Source: Malus domestica (taxonomy: Eukaryota > Streptophyta > Magnoliopsida > Rosales > Rosaceae). From it: a stretch of 64,000 nt of DNA. The position numbers were made by a program, and so were the translations under genes. The notes beneath the pieces are model-generated. The model had not been told where the DNA came from and made no database searches. It saw only the letters and a list, made by a program, of their open reading frames with translations. Shown here piece after piece: positions 55,150 through 64,000 of this stretch (its first letter is position 1; every line of letters begins with the position of its first letter). The stretch lies in NCBI RefSeq assembly GCF_042453785.1, contig NC_091667.1, positions 36,696,001 to 36,760,000 on the forward strand, written 5' to 3'.

Positions 55150-58100
55150 ATGCCAATAGAAACACGATCGGTAAAAAAGAAAACAACTATGGGAAAGTCG
55201 ACAACCGATTTGCCGAATCAAAGCCTGGGACAAAGTGTGCCGCAGGCGCAGAATCCCCTTAGCGCTGTGACACCTGAGTCCACGAGCGCGACTCGCCGAG
55301 ATAGAGAAGTTAATCTCGGCGGTCAACTCCGTGGTTTAGAAATCCCTAACAGAAACACATGCGTTCTCAATGAAGGGATAGTAAAGGAGTGTGATGAGGA
55401 TGGTGGTGAAGGATCTGACCCACCAATGAGGTCGTTTCTCCGAAAGCGACTAGACGAGCAGTCTCGGTCAGTCGAGCAGACATTCAGTCGAGGCATTGAC
55501 AAGCTGCATGACGCGATACTCAATTCCAATGATCGACAAACCAGGCTGCTCGAAATGCTGGTTAGTAAAGTTGGTGGCAGCAGGCCTTTCGAGCTTCTCC
55601 AACATTGTCCACCAGGAAATAACCCGGTATCGATTGTACCGGCCGAGCCTATTCCTGCTCCGCTCAAACCAATTAACCTGGAAAAAGGAGGATGGTCGAA
55701 TAGTAGGTCAGACAGAACCGACCAGAGGATCGAAGCAACACCTGCTGATATGACCGAAGTTCAGCGGATGATTGACTCGGCCATGAAGAAAGGGCCGAAG
55801 TTTCCCAAGTTTATTCATCCATACCCAGCTTACGTGGAAACGTTTGGATACCCGAAGGGTTTCAAGATCCCAGATTTTAGTCTTTTCGCCGATGAATCGT
55901 CCCTGTCTTCGTTGGAACACGTGGCTCGTTTCACCGCGCAATGCGGAGATGTTAATAATGATTTCCATAAGTTACGGCTGTTCAACTTTTCATTGACCGG
56001 CTCGGCATTTGCCTGGTACATCAATCTTCCTCCTAATTCCGTCCAAAACTGGGAGGAGTTGGTCGAGAAATTCCACGAGCAGTTTTATCGGCCGGGGATG
56101 GAGATGTCAGTCTCTTCATTAGCACGGATGGCTCAAGCATCTGATGAGTCACCAATGGATTATCTTACCAGGTTCAAATCAGCTAGGAATTGGTGCCGAG
56201 TGCCTTTACCCGATGTCGAATTTGTTAGGCTTGCTTTGAACGGCCTCGACGTTGAATACAAAAAGAAATTCTTGGGGGCAAATTTTCGGGATATGTACGA
56301 ATTAGCCCAACATGTTGAGCAATATGATTATTTGCTCCGCGAGGAAAAGACTTCGAAGACTCCAACTCGGGGAACGATTTACAAGAACCCTACTGTCAAT
56401 TATGCATCAACCGAGGATGAATGCGTTAGTGTAGATGCGGCTGAGATAGTGATAGATAAGCCATACGTTTGCAAGGCATTGACTCAGGTTGATTCTAGAG
56501 AAGCCAAAAGTCGTTCGGCCACTGAAGGAGCATTGAAACCGTCAAAGGTTTATACTTTTGATATTACCAAGGCTGACGCAATTTTTGACCAACTGTTATC
56601 AGCAAGAATCATTAAGCTTCGGCCTGGTCATAACATTCCTAAGGCCAAAGAGCTTAAAGGAAAGGTGTATTGCAAATACCACAATTCGAGCAAACATACG
56701 ACAAACAATTACGTCGTATTTCGCGATAACGTCCAAAGCTGGATTGATAATGGCAAACTGAAGTTTCCCGAGAAGAGGATGAGTGTTGATACTGATCCGT
56801 TCCCCACGGCAACAGTAAATATGGTCGACGCGTACCTACCCAAGGACAAAGGGAAAGGCAAGGCCGAAGTGGTCGAGACGCAATGCCCGCGGAATCAGAA
56901 TGTTCGGCCACGGTTCATGGCCGATTTTCGTTCAAACAAACCACCTACGGTTTTAACGGGGCCCGCTATTGTCAAACCTATGATGGATTATAGCACTGAT
57001 GAAGACAGTGGGACGGCGGTTTTGTGCAGGAAATGTAGAGCGAAGGTCGACAGTGAACCAGAGGAGAAGCCCTCTTCGCAACCTGTGGCCGCAACTCGGC
57101 AAAAGGTGACCAATGAAGGCCAACATCACGGGGTTTTTGAGAGGCTCGGTCCTAAAGTACGGATGGAAGAGACACCCCCGGTCAGGCGGCGCCTCGATTT
57201 TGATGCTTCATTATATGACGATGATTACTATAAGCGTAATTCTAGCAGTTCAGAATCATCGCGGAGCCAAAAGACCTTCAAGCCTCCCGAGCCTAGAGAT
57301 CAACGTTGGTATACATACCATTCTTCGAAGGGTGTCTACATTGCGTTGTCCAAATCTCAGAAACGCCGACATCAACGGATAGATTGCATGGCTCGCCGAC
57401 GAGCAGCCCAAGAAACTTCGGCCCCTAAGTGGCGGCCGAAGGACACAGCTGCCACTGATGATGAGCGACCACCTCCAGCAATTATGACAGAGTTGGCTCA
57501 GGGGAAACGGCTGGTCGATCAAGATGTCGAGACCATGTTTGAAGAAGCTGATAAACGGATCAAACTTCTCATTCGACCAGGGGAGATGAAGGCACGCCTT
57601 GAACATTTCAGGCAAGAGGCCAAAAGCAAATTATCCCCGCCGGCTATACAAGAACCTTTAGTCAAAATTCGACGGAATTTGCATCCCCCGTTCCTTGGGG
57701 AGTCTTTGGAGTATATGCGAGAATTTCATAAGAAACATTCGGCCAACAATCTGTATGGTTTGCCGAAGGCATGCCAGGACACCATTGATCTGGTCTTGAC
57801 TTGTCCGGATGCTGAGCGGATCATCCAGAAGACCTCAAATCCAGGATTGAAAGCAAGGTTCCAGCACATACGAGAAGCTCGTGTCCTTGGATTTGAAGTC
57901 GACCCGTACACCGATATCCATGCAGCCGACCTTCCTTTCTCGCTGAATGACCTTCAGTATTTACGATATCACTTTGAAGTATTTTCGGCGGTTTCTCTCT
58001 TCGGCCTTACGACCGATGAAATCGCACGTATTGCTCGTCTGGATGCTTATCTCGACACTAGGGATGCTCGGCTACACTACCAGGAGCAGGTTCAGGTTCT

Positions 58101-59043
58101 GACCCCAAGTACATTGTCAATCTCAACCTTACCTGAGGCGAGCATGCAGAACCAACAAGTCGCCGAAGCAGCTCCGCCGAGTGACGTCATTGAAGAAGGG
58201 ACAGAAGAGTCTCGTTGTCCGACTCTGACGACAACTGAGTCCGTAGTCGCCGACCAACCGAACGAGGAGGGTCTTGACCAGATGGGCCCGTCAGTCCTGG
58301 ATAATATGGAAATCAGTATGGTCCATGTGTTACCTGCCGATTTTCAATCAAGCACGACTCAACCAAATTTCCTCGATGGAGATGTGGTTGCCGAGGAACC
58401 CGGCCATGTTGATTTTGTATCGATTGCTGAAGGCGAGTCAACAACAAAAGATGATAGTCTAAAGGCCGCTTTGGCCGAATTGTTCCCTCGTTCATCATCG
58501 GCCAAGCTTCACCATTTAAAGCCATTATATGTGACGGCTCACATCGAGGGATATCCAGTTTCTAAAGTTTTTGTCGATTGTGGAGCTACCGTCAATATCA
58601 TGCCTCTGAACATCATGAAGGCCTTACGCCGTTCAAATGACGAACTTATTCCGTCAGGAATCACAATGAGTAGTTTTGTCGGTGACAAATCCCACACCAA
58701 AGGTGTACTTCCGTTAACTGTGAATATTGCCGGTTGCACCCACATGACCGCCTTTTTCGTGGTTGATTCCAAAACCGAGTATAATGCATTGCTCGGCCGA
58801 GATTGGATTCATCAAACCAGCTGTATTCCTTCCTCATTGTACCAAGTGCTCGTCTTTTGGGACGGCAAATCGGTCACTGTTCATCCGGCCGATAGCCAGC
58901 CCTTCGAAGCTAACATGATCCAAGCACGGTATTATGACGATCACGTTGGTTACATTACTTTGCAAGGCTTCAATAAAGAGGGACGGCCGACTCGGATTTC
59001 CGTTCAGAAAGCTATCGAGGTTGGCGCCGAGACTGTCCAGTAG
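55150..59043 (+). mobile_element. Tat element gag and protease region
   Basis: A retrotransposon gag domain lies at about 55.85-56.35 kb (AFAWYINLPPNSVQNWEEL, FHEQFYRPGMEMSVSSLARM). An aspartic protease domain lies at about 58.5-58.9 kb (KVFVDCGATVNIMPL, EYNALLGRDWIH), with the D-C-G-A variant of the active-site triad that is common in this lineage. A long, poorly conserved stretch separates the two. Confidence 0.9.
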
Positions 59044-59086
59044 GATTCGACGAGACTCAGATTAGCCAACTTCCTCCCCGAAGCTG

Positions 59087-60610
59087 ATGTTTGACACCGA
59101 TCGGGAAACACGCCGGGCCGCGGTTTCATCTACTATGGAACGACTGCTGGCCCATTGGTATACGATATCTAAACAACCAAATTCGGGCGTCAACCTCGTC
59201 AAGTTCCTTGCTGAGGGAGATAATGGGCCTGTATTACCTTTTGATAAAATTCGAGCCGCCCCGGCTGAGCTCGAAGATCATCGGCCCCTAGTTAAGGACC
59301 CTTTAGAAGAGATTAATGTTGGGACGGCCGATGACCCACGACTTTTGTTTATTAGTGCTTTACTTCCCCAACGAATGAAAGACGAGTTTCGTGCCTTGCT
59401 TACGGAATTCAAAGATTGTTTTGCTTGGAGTTATCATGAAATGCCCGGCCTATATCCTACTCTGGTCGAGCATGAATTACGTATTAAGCCTGGATTTAAA
59501 CCTTTCCGTCAGCCACCTCGTCGATTCTCGATCGAAGTACAACTCAGTATCAAGGACGAATTAGTTCGGCTTTTGAAAGCCGGATTCGTTCGGACAGCTC
59601 GATATGTCGAATGGTTGGCGAATATCGTTCCTGTATTAAAGAAAAATGGTGCACTGCGCATCTGCACTGATTTTCGAAATCTGAATCTGGCAACTCCCAA
59701 AGATGAGTATACAATGCCGATTTCAGATCTGTTAATCGATGCCGCGGCAAATCACGCGATCTTATCCTTTATGGATGGACATGCCGGGTACAACCAAATA
59801 TTTATTGCCGAAGCCGATGTGCACAAAACTGCTTTCCGTTGCCCGGGGGCACTTGGCACTTATGAATGGGTTGTCATGCCATTCGGCCTCAAGAATGCCG
59901 GCGCCACGTACCAATGGGCGATGAACACCATCTTCCATGATTTAATTGGCACCATCGTCGAAGTTTACATCGACGATGTTGTCGTCAAATCTAAACGCCG
60001 ACGGACACATCTGGACGATCTCCGACAGGCTTTCCTCCGCATGCGTTAGCACAACCTCAAGATGAACCCTGCCAAGTGTGCCTTCGGTGTATCGGCCGGG
60101 AATTTTCTTGGTTTCCTCGTACATCATCGTGGGATTGAAGTCGATGAGAATAAGGCACGTGCAATCATCAGTGCTCCACCACCGACTACGAAGAAACAGC
60201 TGCAGTCCTTACTCGGCAAGATAAATTTTCTCTGCCGATTTATAGCTAACTCGGCAGGAAAAATGAAAGCGTTTTCCACGTTTTTGAAACTTAAGGACTC
60301 GGATACATTTGCGTGGACTACCGAGCATCAGGCGGCATTCACACAAATCAAAGTCTCCCTCACAACGCCGCCTGTTCTTGTTCCACCTCGGCGCGGTAAA
60401 CCCCTCAAACTATATATTTCGGCGGCTGAAGAGTCCATCGGCTGCCTCCTTGCCCAAGACAATGATGCCGGGCGAGAGCAGGCTATTTTTTACCTCAGTC
60501 GAAATCTTAATCCACCGGAGATCAATTATTCCGCCGTGGAGAAGCTCTGTCTTGCCGTGTTCTTCGCCGCCTCCAAACTCCGGCATTACATGCTTCCGTC
60601 GGTCACATAA
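59087..60610 (+). mobile_element. Tat element reverse transcriptase and RNase H region
   Basis: RT motifs: KNGALRICTDFRNLNLATPK, FMDGHAGYNQIFIAEAD, and the catalytic VYIDDVVVKSK. Then the connection and RNase H (LLGKINFLCRFIANSAGKMK, LKLYISAAEESIGCLLAQD). Confidence 0.9.
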
Positions 60611-60640
60611 GTCATTGCCCAGACCGACGTCATCCGGTTC

Positions 60641-62662
60641 ATGCTTACCCGGCCGATCGTAAAAGGGAGAATTGGGAAGTGGACGATGGCGTTGTCCGAG
60701 TTTAGCCTACAATACGTGCCTCAGAAAGCTGTCAAAGGCCAAGCATTGGCCGATTTCCTGGCTCACCATCCTTCCCCCTATGGTTTTGGGGACACCGAGG
60801 TCGAAATCGGCCTGGTTGAAGCACGCGACAACTATTGGACGATGTATTTTGACGGGTCCAGTACTTCATCCTCGGCCGGCGTTGGAGTTGTCATTCAATC
60901 TCCTAATCATGATCGTTGGTATTTTTCGCTTAAGTTGGATTTTGACTGCACCAATAATCAGGCCGAATATGAAGCCTTAATCATCGGCCTTGGCCTCCTT
61001 CATGACTTGCGGGCCACCCGTGCCCTCGTCCTCGGTGACTCTGAACTTGTGATCAACCAACTTAATGGATCTTTTCGCTGCATGAGTTGTACCCTGGCAC
61101 CCTACCACATGGTTGCCAGCTATTTGGCCGAGTCCTTTGACGGTATTACGTTCGAGCATGTTTCCCAGATCCATAATACCGACGCAGATGAGTTGGCTCA
61201 AATTGCCTCTGGCGCACAACTCCTGGGGGGCAAGCTAGGCCGAGAAATACCGGTGCTACGACAATTATACCCGGCCTTGGTCAACCAGCAAATCCTCCGG
61301 CGCGACGATGTAATACGCACTCGAGTCATGTCTTTACCTTCGTTGTTAGACCGACAAGATACTATAGAGGTTTGCACCGTCGAGGCAATACCAGATGATT
61401 GGAGAAAACCCATTATGCAGTACCTTGACAATCCCAATGGAAAACATAGTCGCAAGACACGAGTTCACGCCACGAACTATGTCACGTACCAGAACGAGTT
61501 ATATCGAAAAGGGGAGGATGGATTACTACTGCTATGCCTCGGCCCCCAAGAGGGTGCTCGGGCGATCTCGGAAGTTCATGAAGGGGTTTGCGGAGCTCAT
61601 CAATCCGGACGGAAAATGCGATGGTTACTTCGACGACACGGCTATTTTTGGCCAATGATACTAAAGGATTGTATCGAGTTTGCACGAGGATGCGTACAGT
61701 GCCAAATCCACGGGCTAATACAAAGGGTCCCGGCCGAATCGTTACATTCGATCATTAAACCGTGGCCGTTTAGAGGATGGGCCATGGACGTAATCGGCAA
61801 AATCACGCCGACTTCTGGAGCTGCTAAGCATGCATGGATAATAGTCGCAACTGATTACTTTACTAAGTGGGTCGAAGCAAAATCATACGCTGAGTTAACA
61901 TCTAAGGAGGTTTGCGACTTCGTGGAGGAACACATTGTGACCCGGTTCGGTGTACCGGAAACGATCATAACCGACAATGGAACAATCTTCACAGCCGAAA
62001 GGTTTAAAGAATACACGGCAAATTTGAAAATTCGGTTGGAACAGTCCACACCGTATTATCCACAGGCGAATGGGCAGGCCGAGGTAAGTAATAAAGTGTT
62101 GATCGGCATCCTCGAAAAAATAATAAAAGAAAGGCCTGGCATGTGGCATTTGAAGTTGAATGAAGCATTATGGGCATACCGAACGTCGCCCCGGTCGGCG
62201 ACGTCGACAACCCCGTACGCATTAACCTACGGACACGATGCAGTGCTACCAGTCGAGTTGAGCATAAACTCGTTGCGATTAATTGAACAAAGTAGTTTGT
62301 TTAGCGCCGAATATAATCAGTCCATGAGACAGGAAATAGAAGATTTGGAAGAAGCGCGACTTGATGCTTATAACTTATTGGTGGCACAAAAACAGATTGC
62401 CGAGCGAGCTTATAATCAAAAGGTGCGACAGAAAACATTCGGCGAGGGTGAATTAGTGTGGCAAACGGTGTTGCCCGTAGGACTAAAAGATCCTAGGTTC
62501 GGCAAGTGGTCGCCGAATTGGGAAGGGCCGTTCATTGTGCATAAAGTATACGGAAAATGGGCGTATCATCTTAAAGACCGAACCGGTGTAGTTCACAGAT
62601 TACCGATCAATGGGAAGTTTTTAAAGAAATACTATCCGGTCACATGGGAAATGCGAGAATAG
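60641..62662 (+). mobile_element. Tat element second RNase H and integrase region
   Basis: The archaeal-type RNase H reads WTMYFDGSSTSSSAGVGVVI, NNQAEYEALIIGL and VLGDSELVINQLNG. The integrase zinc finger (HEGVCGAHQSGRKM...CVQCQ) is followed by the DDE core: GWAMDVIG, IITDNGTIFTAERFKEY and YYPQANGQAEVSNK. A C-terminal domain follows. Confidence 0.9.
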
Positions 62663-62731
62663 AAAACCAGTCCATTACGATTGATAAGCATTTACAAATA
62701 AGTGGGTCGATTGGTTTACATTCAAAGTCAT

Positions 62732-63959
62732 TCAAGGAGAGGAGGGTAGAAGAGTGCTGAGCAGGGCCTTCAATTCCAACCACCGCACGTCGGCCATGAT
62801 AACTTCGGCCTGCCGATTCTTTTTGTCCAGCTTCAGCTGCTCGACCCGTTTTCTGGTTGCCGCATACTCAGTTAGGCGATCCTTGCCGCCTGACTCGAAG
62901 TCTTTAGCGAGCTCGGAAGCAATGGTCGACCGACGTTTTGCTAGTTCGGCCATCTGACGGTCGAGCTCGGCTAACGCTTCTCCTTTTGCCCGTAGATTGT
63001 CGATCTTCGGACGGAGGGTGTCTTGAATGGCCATGGCGGCTTGTAGGTCCTGTTCGGCCTTTAGAACGGTCTGGAAGATACTAAATGTCTCCCGAACACG
63101 CTCCAAGGCAGACGATGCCCGAACTATGGCATCTCCGCTTAGGCGACCGTCGGCTCCAAGGTCGTTCAGGCATACACCGAGCAGATCAAGATCGTTGCGC
63201 TCAAGTACTTGCGATGTTGAAAGCGACAAGACTTCTCGCAACTGGGTAAGGGCGCTTGGATCGGCAGTTTCAGTTGTAGCAGCCGAAGGACCGGACTCTG
63301 CAGTTGTGCTGGAGAGTAGGGCTTTGAATTCGACCTCCCATGAAGCCTGCACATACAAATCAGGTTAAGTTTAAAAGAAGTCGTGACAAGAATAGCAAGA
63401 AGGTTTCGTGTTTTTTTTTTACCTGCCGAGAGGAGACCTCGGCCATGTCTCTAGGATCGTTGCTCGAACCTAAAGAACTTAATGGCCGAGCCCAGTGTTT
63501 CAGATTGCTTCTCAGTTTACGCGGCCGATGGAGATTATCTACGTTTGATGGCCACTGAGGCGGCCAAGAAATGTAGATAACGCCCTTCGACGCGAAGAAT
63601 TGTTGGTGAAAAGAATGTACAGGCACCTGACATTTAGTATTTTCCTCGTTTAGAATTCTAGAAAAAAAAACAATCAAGGAAATATGGTCGAAGGTACTTA
63701 CGAAGGCCGAGGTAACTTCTTGTGGAGGAATATGGAAGCCCTGGTCTTGGGGATGAACGGGCGATTCCGCCGTTGCCTCGGGTTCCTCGAGCGGGCGTTT
63801 GCCACGGTCTGCTGCAGATGGGCCGACCAGGGCAGCCGTTTCGGAGGAGGCAGGGACATCCTGGTCCTGAGAAGGAGCGAGGGGTTCGGCCATCGCCGTC
63901 GGTTCCTCGACCGGGTGCTTGCCATGATCAGCCGTGGAGGGGCCGGTTTGAACCACCAT
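62732..63959 (-). CDS. Antisense gene behind pol of the Tat element, apparently intron-containing, partial
   Basis: On the strand opposite to pol, exon-like open stretches lie at about 62.73-63.35 kb and 63.42-63.96 kb, with plausible splice signals between them. The gene probably continues beyond the window. The downstream stretch is rich in heptad-like leucines and charged residues (KAEQDLQAAMAIQDTLRPKI, LDRQMAELAKRRSTIASELA), a likely coiled coil. The upstream stretch is Pro/Glu/Ala-rich. Tat/Ogre/Retand elements are known to carry antisense extra genes in this place, some with a plant mobile domain. No such domain is visible in the part seen here. Function unknown. Confidence 0.6.
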
Positions 63960-64000
63960 CTCAGACCTTGGGAGAGGTTGCCGACGAGAGTGAGGACGAT

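Larger units (their letters stand above)
54172..64000 (+). mobile_element. Ty3/gypsy LTR retrotransposon, Tat lineage, 3' end off the window
   Basis: A large element with a 5' LTR at 54172-55106, then gag and protease, RT, RNase H, a second (archaeal-type) RNase H and integrase up to about 62.66 kb. An antisense gene follows behind pol. The second RNase H between RT and integrase marks the Tat lineage (Ogre/Retand relatives). The gag-protease part looks whole; pol is broken, with about two or three breaks. Because the 3' LTR is outside the window, age from LTR divergence and the target duplication cannot be judged. GC content is clearly higher than in the flanks. Confidence 0.93.

Noticed and set aside
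63340-63558. Short plus-strand ORFs behind integrase as a sense-strand env-like gene
   Set aside because: They are short, and the opposite strand explains the coding signal better.

Overview
This 64 kb window is plant nuclear DNA, most likely from a rosaceous tree of the apple/pear group (Malus/Pyrus). The evidence is GT-AG introns with AT-rich interiors, typical dicot housekeeping genes, an Au-like SINE, many short fold-back MITEs and Ty1/copia and Ty3/gypsy LTR elements. The genus is an inference. There is no bacterial material, CRISPR array, rRNA or convincing tRNA gene.

From left to right the host genes are: a GT47 exostosin-type glycosyltransferase (-, 3' end off the window), a TOL1-type ubiquitin-binding VHS/GAT protein (-), a BPA1-type RRM protein (-), an SYP2-type vacuolar/prevacuolar syntaxin (+), a MCC1/NAA60-type N-acetyltransferase (+), an EXORDIUM-like secreted protein with an unusual His/Gly repeat (+), an inositol polyphosphate kinase ITPK1 (-), a FAR1-related FRS4-type protein (-), a PEP-carboxykinase-like protein without the ATP-binding loop (+), a cinnamoyl-CoA-reductase-like SDR (+), a membrane-anchored NERD-domain protein (-), V-ATPase subunit H (-) and the chloroplast PfkB kinase NARA5 (+). 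I worked out exon boundaries by hand from splice sites and reading phase. Six of the first seven genes appear, from memory, to follow the order of Arabidopsis At5g16890 to At5g16760, which suggests an old conserved block.

The spaces between genes are filled with transposons. Two MULE-type MITEs and one small fold-back MITE have exact 9-bp target duplications. There are three copies of one TAA-type MITE, a 1.2 kb long-TIR element carrying a gene-like stretch, a hAT-like element, an Au-like SINE in an intron, and a 3.2 kb copia-type element that keeps gag but not pol (two LTRs, AACCC target duplication). The right-hand 10 kb is one large Ty3/gypsy Tat-lineage element with gag, protease, RT, two RNase H domains and integrase, plus an antisense, apparently intron-containing gene behind pol. 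Its 3' end is beyond the window.

The genes do not form one pathway. Several act in endomembrane traffic or vacuole function (TOL1, SYP2, V-ATPase H, possibly GT47), and two are enzymes of phosphate or sugar metabolism (ITPK1, NARA5). The most novel candidates are the PEPCK-like pseudoenzyme, the His/Gly-repeat EXORDIUM-like protein, the antisense gene in the Tat element, and the long-TIR element with captured-looking coding sequence.
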